Below are positions 35,600-46,269 of a stretch of DNA of 64,000 nucleotides, piece by piece. Positions within the stretch are counted from its first letter, which is position 1; each line of letters starts with the position of its first letter. This DNA comes from Cryptomeria japonica (lineage: Eukaryota > Streptophyta > Pinopsida > Cupressales > Cupressaceae): contig NC_081415.1 of assembly GCF_030272615.1 (NCBI RefSeq), positions 604,147,644 to 604,211,643 of the forward strand. Reading direction: 5' to 3'. The position numbers and the translations under genes are program-made. The notes below the pieces were generated by a model. It saw only the letters and a program-made list of their open reading frames with translations. It had not been told where the DNA came from and ran no database searches.

Positions 35600-36790
35600 C
35601 AGGCTATTGTAGAACATCTTCAACTTTTTCTTGAAATTGCAGTGCCATGGAAGCAAGATTTTCTAGTTTATCCTCAACAACATTTTCGTGAATTTCCACA
35701 ATATTTTCCTGAATTTCAGCCCCCATAGGGCTTCCTTCTTCCAAAGTTTCTACTGCTATAAACTCTGCTGGATTACCCATAGGTTGAGTCTTCTATGTCC
35801 TCCTTCATGTTCTTCTAACATACACTTTTAGAATGTCTACAAGAGCTTTTATTTTTGTCCTACGCCTCTTGGCTTCAAGAGAAATCTGAGTTACCTACGG
35901 ATGGGTAATAAATTCTTCCTCTATTTCACCCCTTTCTAACTCTTTTCCCTTCCTTCGCAAAACTGGTGAATCTCTTTGAAGAGAAGTAGAGGATTGTTCT
36001 TCAATTGGTTCTGATTCAATATTTTCTTCCTTAACAACTGCGTCTCCTTCAGCAACAAACAAACTCTCATCTTCAACAAGTGGATTATCTACAACATTTT
36101 CTTCTTCAACCGGTGGATTATCTACAACAGAGGCATCATTAACCCTAAATGGTTGTATATCCTCAAATACACCCCATTCCATTTGTGAAACATCTCTCAG
36201 GGACTCCTGTGCAAGTAGCTTAACCAGTTCATGATGGCTAACAGAGCGATCTTGATTCTTTTGCATCTCCTTAACACTTGTAGAAATGAGATGGTATAAG
36301 AAATTAGGTACATTAACTCACTAGCCATGCCACAGATGACTAAGTAACTTAAAATGAGGTGAATGTAGGTTTGAATACCACCCTTCACATGTAATATACT
36401 TCATGACATACAAAGCTACTTGAGGCCAATGTGCTGGTAGAGAAATCCTTCAGTTCCTTGTCTATCCACCATTAAGGGTCCATCAGTGGGAATTGTAAAC
36501 TCTGCCCTAGCACTCCTTGCGTCTTTTGATTCCAAAAATAGTTCTCCTTCCTATAGCAACCCTGTTACTTCGACTATTCATTACTCCATAGCAATTACCC
36601 TCAAACCTTTAACCATAGCTTCCCCTTCATCAAAGGAATGCATGAATTCTACAACAATTTCTTCATTGTAATCCCTGATTTTCAAGAAGTAATCCAACCA
36701 GTCGTGGTTTTGGAAAGAGTGCTCACAAACACCATCATGCAGCAACCCTTCATGGACAGTTGGCTCATGGCGAATTAGATCACTGCCCAT
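35600..36790 (-). pseudogene. Element D accessory protein after pol
   Basis: On the minus strand, after integrase. The open stretch from 36790 reads HSFQNHDWLDYFLKIRDYNE, then EFMHSFDEGEAMVKGLRVIA. After shifts, ALYVMKYITCEGWYSNLHSP and HFKLLSHLWHG follow, then an acidic Glu/Val/Asp-rich tail (36266-35895). The order resembles the 3' accessory reading frame of Athila elements and, by eye, the frame K protein (LHGRKVLVDEALIEKVIGLS, then IMNYLTLNGHYTR…HHFVILNHFHHG). No signal peptide or membrane segment is clear. Frameshifts and stops make it non-functional. Confidence 0.55.
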
Positions 36791-37498
36791 CTTTTACTCT
36801 GATATTTTTCTCTCTGCAGCTGAACCAGAATATTTGACAGTATTGCTAAAAATAAAATCTCTTTACATATCTTAATTTTGGCAGCTGACTTTATTATTCA
36901 CTTGCATGAAATAATAACATAATCAGTAATGATGGGGAGAAGATAAATTTGGGGTACCAAAAAGGACTGATAATTAATCATATTGGAAAATGAGCCATAA
37001 AGTACCCCCCCAACTTAACCTAGCATGTGTCCACACAAGCTGACAAGATTTTGGGTAGTGGAGCGGATTTAAATAGGATATAATCACAATGAACTAATAA
37101 ATGCATAATTAAAATAAAATACAATATACATGTACCTGCAATTGCACGAAAATGAAGGCGAAATGAAATGAAATGATAGGTAAGAATGTGGGATGGAATG
37201 TCATGGATGGGATTTTATGCACGAAGAAGGATATTCCTATATAAAATGGAAATATTTTATTATGAACTGGCAAATATGTTCACTGTAGAGGTTGCACGAA
37301 CATTACCTTTATTAGCTTGCTTAATTGCAACGGGAAGCTCATGAGTTGCTGTAGAATCCGTATCAGTTGCTGCAGGAACCTTTTAGTGGCTACAGGAACC
37401 TTTATGTCACTTTATGGAACAAACTGCTATAGGAACTCTTCTTTAGTACCTGGCTTATGATATAGTCTTAGTCAGTGCCCATTTACTAAGAGTTTAAA

Positions 37499-38043
37499 TC
37501 AAACAGGATCAATTGTTGACAAATAGACTACTCCATTCTGGAAAACTTCTTCTATCTCATAAGGACCTAACCATCTGGTTTGAAGCTTTCCCATAGCATC
37601 TTTATATCTAGAATCATAAAGTAGTGCCCAGTCACTAACTTTGAATTTCTTTTCCCTGATATATTTATCATGCCATTTTGCTCTTTGATTTTGAATCAGT
37701 TCTGTCTGGTGAACAACTATATTTCTCCATTCATCTAGAGCATTTAATTGTTGAATGCATTCTTTCTGTGCTTCAGACAATGTCATATTTAATTGCAAAG
37801 TTGTTCTCAAAGTTTTATGCTCAAATTCAATAGGCATCATTGTTGTTTTGCCATAAACCATCTCAAAAGGTGTGAAACTAATTGGTGTTTACCAAGTTGT
37901 TCTATATGCCTAAATTGCTTATGAAAGCCAATGAGACCAATCTTTCCTATGAATAGACACTATTTTTGTAAGAATAGACTCAAGCTCTCTATTTTTTAAC
38001 TTCTACCTGTCCATTAGACTGTGGATGATATGGAGTAGATTTC
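37499..38043 (-). pseudogene. Element D integrase, C-terminal part
   Basis: The reading resumes after an apparent deletion with the equivalent of TPYHPQSNGQVE (here with stops), which holds the catalytic Glu. It continues in the open stretch MVYGKTTMMPIEFEHKTLRT through RAKWHDKYIREKKFKVSDWA to LQTRWLGPYEIEEVFQNGVV, the GPF/Y-type C-terminal domain. Frame differs from upstream pol. Confidence 0.8.
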
Positions 38044-38436
38044 CTATGTCTCAGCCACCTTATTATCTCTTGCATGTGTCATGGCTCTAGCTTCTACCCA
38101 TTTTGTTACATAGTCTGTACATACCAAGATATAAGATTTTCCATTAGAAGGGGGATCAATTGGGCCAACAAAATCTAATCCCCACTTATCAAATGGTCGA
38201 ACTAATATTTGAGGATATAGTGGCATCTCATTAGATTTTGTAGGTTTTTCCATTCACTGACATCTATCACATTTTCTTGTGTACTGAGCTACATCCTTGT
38301 GTAATGTGGGCCAATAATATCCTGTATTAAGTATTTTCAGTGTTGTTCTTTTTGCAGCAAAATGACCTCCACATGGTTCATCATGACATGCATGCAGGAT
38401 GTCATATGTTTCATCTTCTCTGACACATCTTCGCAT
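38044..38436 (-). pseudogene. Element D integrase, zinc domain and first core block
   Basis: MRRCVREDETYDILHACHDE, CGGHFAAKRTTLKILNTGYY and TRKCDRCQ form the H-H-C-C zinc domain. [20 protein letters not shown] carries the first catalytic Asp. A TGA follows CDRCQ. After DNKVAE the segment expected to hold the second Asp is missing: the next recognisable block is the NGQVE region, so about 60-70 residues appear deleted. Confidence 0.85.
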
Positions 38437-39231
38437 GACTTGGTCAGGTCCAGTATAAAACAGACAATGAGCAATCCATGAAAAGTTAAAACTTTTTTAA
38501 ACTAGCAACCTTTTTTCCCTAGGAGAGAAATAAATTGGCATCTTAGCTATAGCTAGATAGTTGGCAATATCAGCATACCAAGGGGTGTGAGCCTATATGA
38601 GAAATAAATGTTCATTTGGAAAAGTGTCATCTATTATTGTAGAATCTTCCTACAATTGAAGACGTGAAAGATAATCTACAACCACATTAGACTTCCCTAG
38701 CTTATCAACAATCATGATATCAAATTCTTACATCAACAATAACCAACAAGCTAATCTACCAGTGATTGATGGCTTATTCATGAGATATCTTACTGTAGTA
38801 TGATTTGTATGCACAAATATGGGATACCCTATGATATAGTGTCTAAATTTGTTAAGTGCATATATGACAACTAGCATTTCCTTTTCAGTAACTGTATAAT
38901 TCAATTCAGGTCTGTGCAAATTCTTACTAATATAATATATTGCATTTTCCAATTTGTCAATTCTTTGGCCTAGCACTACTCCTATTGCATAATTAGATGC
39001 ATCTGTATGGATTTGGAATGGTACAAACCAATTTGGACCCTTAAGAACTGTTGCTTGAGTCAAAGCATGCTTAAGCTTTAAGAAAGCTTCATTGCATGTT
39101 GGGGTCCATTTAAATTCTCCATCTTTGGTAAGTAGTGAATATAAGGGACTTGCAATTTTACTAAAATCTTTGATAAACCTTCTATAGTATCCAGCATGAC
39201 CAAGAAAACTTCTCACATCTTTTTGCTTCAC
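38437..39231 (-). pseudogene. Element D RNase H
   Basis: 39231-38728 contains VRSFLGHAGYYRRFIKDFSK (RT thumb/connection), then PFQIHTDASNYAIGVVLGQR and YTVTEKEMLVVIYALNKFRH, the acidic blocks of Ty3-type RNase H, and FVHTNHTTVRYLMNKPSITG. It then passes a TAA into DKLGKSNVVVDYLSR. Same frame as RT and Gag, interrupted only by nonsense codons. Confidence 0.85.
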
Positions 39232-39246
39232 AGGGTCATTAATATG

Positions 39247-40083
39247 CTAAATGACCTCAATCTTTGTTGGATCCACCTTTATGCCTTGTACAGATATATG
39301 ATGACCAAGGACTATTCCTTCTTCCATCATATTAAAACACTTCTCACTATTTAAAGATAAATTGTAGTCTTCACATCGCTGCAAAACTTTCTTCAAATTA
39401 CCCAATGCTTGATCAAATTGAGAACCATAAGTTGTGAAGTCATCCACATAAATTTCCATAATATCTTGAGAAATATCAGCAAAAATACTAATCACTGCTC
39501 TTTGAAAAGTGGCTGGAGCATTACACAACCCAAAAGGAAGAACAAAATATGCATACATGCCCCATGGGCAAGTAAATGTTGTCTTCTCTTGATCCTCTGG
39601 GGCTATCTGTATCTGATTGTAACTGCTAAATCCATCAAGGAATGAAAAATATCTCTTACCAGCAAGAGAATCTAATACCTGATCCACAAATGGCAATGGG
39701 AAATGATCTTTTCTTGTTGCTAAATTGAGAGCTCTATAATCAACACATACTCTCCATTTGCTTCCTTTTTTAGGCACTATAACCAGAGGTGATACCCATT
39801 GACTATCAGAGATAGGATAGATAAACCCAGTTTTCAACAATTTCTGTAATTCTTCTTTAACTATCTCCTTCAAGGCAGAATTGACTCTTCTTTGAGGTTG
39901 TCTAAGTGGGCAACAATCATCCTTTATGTAAATACGATGAGTACAAACTGCTAGATCAATCCCACTCATATCCTTGTAATCCCATGCAAAAGCATTTTTA
40001 TGGAGTTTCAGCAAGTCTACAAGGCCCTCTTTTTGAGTATTTGATAGATCTCTATTGATATTCAAATATTTATTCAATTCCAC
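39247..40083 (-). pseudogene. Element D reverse transcriptase
   Basis: An almost intact RT domain: TGFIYPISDSQWVSPLVIVP, KWRVCVDYRALNLATRKDHF, GKRYFSFLDGFSSYNQIQIA, PFGLCNAPATFQRAV and the palm motif IYVDDFTTYG, then EEGIVLGHHISVQGIKVDP. The wording (AWDYKDMSGID, RRVNSALKEIVKEELQKLL) points to an Athila-like Ty3/gypsy lineage. One TAG at 40107 separates it from the upstream block and one at 39246 from RNase H; no frameshift in this stretch. Confidence 0.92.
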
Positions 40084-40107
40084 CTCTATCTTAATAGTAA
40101 GATCAAT

Positions 40108-40950
40108 CTAGTTTATATCAGAAAAATGAGAAAAAGACAATTCATGCGGCAACAGAGTATGCAAAATATCAGTGGCTGCAAGAAATTCGAGACCTACAAT
40201 ATTCAGAACCAATTCTTGTAATTTTTTATCTTCTATAAATTCATTTATCAGTATTTTATAAAGAATTGATTCCTCATCATATAACTGCAGGCTTGGTTCT
40301 CGATTAATCATCATAAGGTGATTAATAAAGTCAATTTCATCAAATTTCTCTCCCAAGATAGGCCAAATAGCTTGTTGTTGCTCAAGTTGTAGTTGTGCCA
40401 GAGAATACAAGGCTAATGTTTTTGTAGAAATCCCATCTAAAATAGTCATGTCTCCTGATCTACACTCGATATATGCATTAGTTGTAGCAAGCCAGGGTCT
40501 ACCCAAAATGACCGGATATCCTCCCTATGTTTCTTTTGGAGATAGAATCATAAAGTCTACAGGATATTCCTAGGAATCGAGAATAACTATGACATCCTCT
40601 ATGATACCATCAGGTCTCACTGTAGAGCCATCAACAAGTTGTAGAACTATGGGTGTAGTCCTTAAACTATTGATCTCTAGATGTTTCATTACTTCCCTTG
40701 TCATTAAATTAATGGTTTCTCCTAAATCAATCAAAACATTCCTTATTTGACTGCCATTAATGACTATACTCACAACATGACTACCTGGATCAGAATACTT
40801 TGGAATTGCAATTTTACCTAACATGATATCAGCCAATTGACCCATAACATGCACTGTTTGTGGATCCTTTTTCTTCCTACTAGGTTTCTTTAGGCATTTC
40901 TCTCTTAATGCCTTACCATATATAGGCACATCCTTTATTGCTTGCAACAA
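40108..40950 (-). pseudogene. Element D protease region
   Basis: HVVSIVINGSQIRNVLIDLG is the retropepsin active site with Asp-Leu-Gly, as in Athila-type elements (normally DLGASINLMP; here DLGETINLMT). TTPIVLQLVDGSTVRPDGII and VILGRPWLATTNAYIE complete the domain. Stops at about 40569 and 40525 interrupt it. Confidence 0.8.
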
Positions 40951-41001
40951 TGGAATTTTAACACAAATGTGTTTCAGTTGATCAATAATATCAAAGCTTT
41001 G

Positions 41002-42777
41002 CTATTGTTCAATGGGAACTTCTTTATCTTGCAATCTATGGGGAAATGGTGGCAATACTTGACTCTGGGGTATTGTATCTATTGAATTATAAATTTCTTG
41101 CTCCTCCTGTACCTCAGTGATAACTTGATGAGAGGGATTAGGTAAAGTTGTTCCAGATTGGAGGTGTATGTCATCTAGTGATAAAGAATAGGTTGGGTAC
41201 TGATTAACATTAGCTAAATAAGCTTGTTGTTGTTGTTGAGATTTGATATTTGGATTTTGCAATGGTTTAGGCAGTGCAGTAGTAGCTGCAGGAGGAGGCA
41301 TTAAAGTAGGAGGTTGTGGCTACTGAACAGGAGGCTGATATTCGGAAGATTGGGCTGGCCATGATTGGTTCCCCCTCCATTGAGAGGTAGGCTGCCAATT
41401 CCCTTGAAACTAGTTCCCTTGACCTTGAGGTGAATACCAGTTCCCCTGTGGCTACTGCCACTCTGGAACTTGATTAACAAATTGTTGCCCTTGGCCTTGT
41501 GACCCATACCAATGTGGATAGTTACCAAAATTTTGAGAATACTGTGGTTGCCATTGGTTGTTTGGTGCATAAGAATTACCACTATAACCAAAAAAAGAAA
41601 GTGGATCAGGTGGCATACCTTGTCTTACAAAATTTGGTCTTCTTTGAGCAACATAGAAGACTTGCTCGTCCTCACCTTGAACTAGTTTGAAGTCAGGTAC
41701 TTCCATGTTTGCAACCATCTTACATCTACAATCTTTCTTCCATTGTTTACAATGAGGATAGAATTCTGCAAGGAATGCATCAACTTCCTCATGCTTCTTC
41801 TTAGCTGCCAATGTATCCAATTGGGTAGCCATATTGTTTATTATGTCCTCCTTGAAGTCTTTTAATAGATGACTAAGTTCCAATCTAGAAACTCCAGTTC
41901 CAGATGCTGATAATGGTCCCCCCAGCTTAAGTCTCCTGTTCTTCTTAGATGTAGATCTGGAATATTTTTTGCAAATTTTTCCTATTTCAGCCCAAGTAGA
42001 TTGTGTAATGTCACCTCCTCCCATGAGATCTAAGGAATTAGTGCATTCATCACTGATACCCCTCAAAAATATCAATTTGAGGGAATCTTCATTCAGAGTA
42101 CTATGCTTAGACTTCTTGACACTAAACAAAAACCTTTCCAGATAATCCTCAAGACTCTCATCTTCAGTTTGTGTCATTCTAAAGATATCATCCCCATGAT
42201 GATTAGTGCCTCTACAATAGTCTTTTCATTTTGCAAGAAACAACCATTTCATCTCATCCCATGTATTGATTGTTCTACTACCCAAGCTCATAAACCATCT
42301 CAAAGATGACTCCTTCAAAGTGGCAGGAAAATTTTTGAGTCTATGGGCATTTGTAGTATAGTTAAAACTCCTATAGAGAACATCAAACTCAAATAGAAAT
42401 GTATCAGGATACTCTGTCACCAACCCATAGAATTTAGGCAGTGAAGATGCTAGAATGTTCTTGAGGTTAGTAATATCATGTTGATCAAAGATGGGAAACT
42501 CAAACGTTGGACTTGGTGGTGGTGGTGCATTATTCCCACCAAGAGGAGGGTTCCCATGCATTGGACTTGTGGGCGTTGTTACTATAGGAAATTCTTCTTC
42601 TTGTGGATGAAAAAGGAACTGAATACTACCTTCTGGAAATTCAGATTCAGGGTGATTCAAATTTTGTGGGCCTAGGTAGAGTTCAGCAAAAGGATTTATA
42701 TCTGGGAAATTATCTTCTGCATGATTAGGATGAGTGGGCAGAAATCTACCTCTAGGTTCTCTTCTTCTGCTATGCAT
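41002..42777 (-). pseudogene. Element D Gag
   Basis: Starts at Met 42777 (MHSRRREPRGRFLPTHPNHA). The capsid domain contains LPKFYGLVTEYPDTFLFEFD, FPATLKESSLRWFMSL and WDEMKWLFLAK, then after a TGA DESLEDYLERF, the Retrotrans_gag pattern. Downstream is a Gln/Pro/Gly-rich region (GSQGQGQQFVNQVPEWQ). HCKQWKKDCRCKM may be a residual Cys motif. The frame is the same as protease and RT, with TAG stops at about 41452, 41405 and 41320. Gag packages RNA in intact elements. Confidence 0.85.
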
Positions 42778-42848
42778 GCAAATTCATAAAATTTTCAACG
42801 AATTAAAAAAAACTATAATAACCATTAAAGGTTCTTAGTTTGACACCA

Positions 42849-42865
42849 TCCCCGACAATGGTGCA
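42849..42865 (-). other. Primer binding site of element D
   Basis: The minus strand just inside the LTR reads TGCACCATTGTCGGGGA, a mutated form of TGGCGCCGTTGCCGGGGA, the tRNA-Asp complement common in Athila and Tat elements. The T-run before it belongs to the LTR junction. Confidence 0.75.
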
Positions 42866-42870
42866 AAAAA

Positions 42871-44128
42871 TGTCTACTCCAACTATAATAATAATAACTC
42901 TAATTGAAATCTCAATCCGAAGTTTGGACATTCATCTGGTAAAGTTACTATTTTCATGGCTAGTGTTCATTTAGTTATCAACCCAGGGACATGAAACTTG
43001 AAATGGGTCTACACTATATATGCACTAAGCTCCTTCAATGGCTATTTCACATTGCTGTAGTAACTAACATTATGTAGAAAGGAAAAGAAAGAATGGAAAT
43101 CATAGAAGGCTACATGAAAACTTATAAAAACTATGTTGGAATGATCTAATGTAAATAACAAAAATAACTCTATTTTGGCTTGGCTGCAGGAATAGTCAAT
43201 GGATCTATTTCCAGTGGCTACGGGAACAATCCAAGCATGAACTTCTACTGCAACTAAAGGAGAAATAATTTCAATGAACATAACCATAGGATCACTCACC
43301 AATTGGGCCCCCTTGGATGAGTGATATCAAGCTTCCAGCAAAATACTTTTAACAGATCAAAACAACATATTTTTCAATCATTTCTTCCTGAAAATGATTA
43401 CATGTTCTAAAAGAAAAACTCTAGAATGCTTGCCAAAATTCTCTGCTCTATTCCTTTCTATCTGTCTAACTCTAAGAAAAAGGAAGATCTTATTATAAAG
43501 AAAAGGTCAACTACAATGGACAACTCAAATCACACCCAGAAGAAGAGGTAGATGATTGACATACGAAGAAGATAACTAGAGATTGGCTATAGGAAATGTG
43601 GATCTAAACCGAACCATAGTCTTTGCATGCTGTAGTGATATTTTGTGAACTCAATACCCACTAGAGTTAAACTCCCATAGTGATATATGGCTGCTCCGGT
43701 TATTCCATATCTTGTGCTCATTTGGCTCCTCTTTAGTTTGATCTCCAGTTATCTCATACGTGATTCTTCATTCCTTAGGCACAAAAGGAGAAGATCCATC
43801 ACGACATCATTTATTATCTGCACTAAACAAGAACAACATACAAGGACATGCATACGTATTTTACTGAATTAATAGATTCATTAACTCACATATAACATTA
43901 TCCCAAATAATCCACATAACAATAGGAACAAACCACTTGGCTGCAGGAATAGATTGGCATGGCTGTAGGAATAGACCGACAAAATTTGAACATGATTTCC
44001 TAAGTTTAGGTTTACACATGGAATACATATAGTAAGTTCACAATACTTTACTACCATAATGCAACCCAAAAGATGTCAAAAACCTAAGAGTTTTAATGGT
44101 AAAAACATGACAAAGTATCAACTTATAA
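42871..44128 (-). repeat. 5' LTR of gypsy element D
   Basis: 1258 bp, partner of 33206-34464. The terminal CA has become AA (ACTTATAA). It is followed by the target duplication ACTTG (44129-44133) and then by the rest of the C LTR. Confidence 0.95.
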
Positions 44129-44133
44129 ACTTG

Positions 44134-44754
44134 TATATGCGTTTTGTAATTATCTTTGTAAGTTGGCATAAGGCATGAAGGATTGTAAGGGTATATAGGT
44201 CAGTTGATTAGATCATTTTGAAATATGTTAATGTGTGTAAGAATAGGAAAATGAGATAATGTTGTAATACAAATTTTATGTAAGAGGTTATTTTGGTAAG
44301 GGTTTATGGTTTCAAACTGGACTAGACAGAGCTTAACTAGACCTGTATTAAGGCACAGAAGATGATATCCTTGCATTTCATTCATTTCTCTGGATTGTAG
44401 TCTGGATCTGTATGTAGTCAATGAGGCTCCCTTTGTGATTGAGCAGTGTGCTCTAGGCTGTAAGCCTTCCTGCATGCGAAGGCCCCTATATTTTATAATC
44501 TATTTTCAAATGGCCAGTGGATTGATATGTGGGTTACAAATCCCACCATAGTTTTTCCTCTTTGAGGTTTTCCACGTATAATTCTTTGTGCTATGGTATT
44601 CATTTGTGGGATTGGCTTATTGGTTGCTTTACTTCTTTCAATCTTATATGTACTAGTATACCAGCTAGTGAATGCATGTTTTAATAAGGTGAAAATTGAT
44701 CATTCTAGTAGAACACTGATTCACCCCCCCTCTTAGTGTTCTTGGATTTGAACA
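44134..44754 (+). repeat. 5' LTR of element C, second part
   Basis: Continues the LTR cut at 33205; matches 3' LTR positions from about 49802 (tgtatattcattttgtaac…ggcataaggaatgaaggattgtaaggg) to its end. Together the two parts total about 908 bp against 920 bp for the 3' LTR. Confidence 0.9.
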
Positions 44755-44755
44755 A

Positions 44756-44767
44756 TTAGTATCAGAT
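44756..44767 (+). other. Primer binding site of element C
   Basis: TTAGTATCAGATC follows the LTR end TTTGAACA; a diverged initiator-Met tRNA complement. Confidence 0.7.
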
Positions 44768-44804
44768 CTTTGTGCCTCAGAGGAAGATCTTGAATCTGGA
44801 ATCC

Positions 44805-45790
44805 ATGGATATGAGTTTGGAGAAGAACTTGAGGTAGCACTTGAAGATTATGATGTTGAAAGGATGAAGAACTTGAAGTTACAAGATGAATTGAATTATT
44901 CTCAAGAATTCATTAATATCCTACAAGAGAGGTTGTCATTTGTTCAAGCCAAGAGGAAGGAACTATTGCAAAATTAGGATAATGAAGAGAAGGATATCCT
45001 TAATGAGAAATGTCAGAAGATAAGTTAGGAGAACATGGTCATGAGGAATGAAATGCAAGCCTTAAATATGAGGATGTCAAAGGAGATTGAGGACATGAAG
45101 AAAAAGGAATAAAATCTTGTTGTATCTTTGAAAGACAAATTTGAAGAATGCACCTAGTTGGTTCATGAGAATGAGATGTTGAGAACTGATTTAGTACAAT
45201 CCTTGAGTAATGAACAAGAACTTGAGAGATAAATGATAATTCTGAGAGATGATCTGACTTCTGCAAGTGCATATAAAGAAAATTTCAAGGTTAGTTCAAC
45301 ACAACTTGATGAGTTATTTAAAAGTCAAAGACAGAATGGAGTTTCCAATGGACTTGGATTTGAGAAAGGTCAGAGCTCTGATACTGCAAATGAAGATCAA
45401 AACCAGAAGGGACTAGTAAGGTAGATTAATGCTTACAAATTTAATGGTAGGTGCTTTGTTTGTAATAAATTTGGTCACATGGCTAGGAAATGTAGAAATA
45501 GAGCAGAGAAAAACTATAATTTTTCTCTCGATCAATGTTCTAAATGCAATAAGTATGGTCATAAGACAAAATATTGTAGAATGAATGTTAAATGTTATGC
45601 ATGTGGAAAATTTGGACATATGGCTAATCAATGCAGGTTAAGCAATTTTACTGGTTTTAGCAAAGCAATTCAAAAGAGCAGTGTTACATGTTATGCATGC
45701 AATGAGGTTGAACACATAGCTAAGTTTTGTAGAAGCAAAAATCCACCGGTTAATAATGAGAAAGGAAAAGACAAGGTTAATGAAATCTGA
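44805..45790 (+). pseudogene. Element C Gag-like coiled-coil protein with four CCHC knuckles
   Basis: Start at about 44805 (MDMSL) with an early frame slip before the LEVALEDYDVERMKNLKLQD segment, which matches A and B. The coiled coil is interrupted by several stops (near 44976, 45027, 45108, 45229 and 45421). The knuckles are CFVCNKFGHMARKC, CSKCNKYGHKTKYC, CYACGKFGHMANQC and CYACNEVEHIAKFC; the last has lost its Gly but keeps all four ligands. So the RNA-binding end is better kept than the helical part. Confidence 0.8.
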
Positions 45791-46269
45791 CAAGAACATA
45801 TGAAGAAATGGGTCAGGAAGTTAGAAGATCAATCAACAGATGGAAATGCTCTGGTTACTCAACCGGAAGAGGAGGTTTATCCTGCACTAGTAGGAAGCTC
45901 ATTTGGTAACTGAGGCAGATGCCTTAGGAGTAGGAAAAATTCATGACAATACTACTTATGCCCTGGAAAGAGGTTTTGGAAGATGTTCCAGACATTGGAG
46001 ATGCTTATCCGACATGGAGATGTTAGATCAAGATCCTATATCTTTCACCAGAAGTCATTCATATCAGTGATGGATTAGGGTTTCTTGGAGGTTAAAACAT
46101 TGAATTCACTTCATTTATGATCACTTTAAATTTAGAGTGATTCAAAGCGATTTAGAGAGAGTCTAAGGCAATTCAGTGTGATCAATATCTTCTTGAGCAA
46201 TTTCACTAGCGATTGGAAGCATTCTTAGGGTTTTCATCAGCAACTATTCATAGGTATTAATCTTTCACC

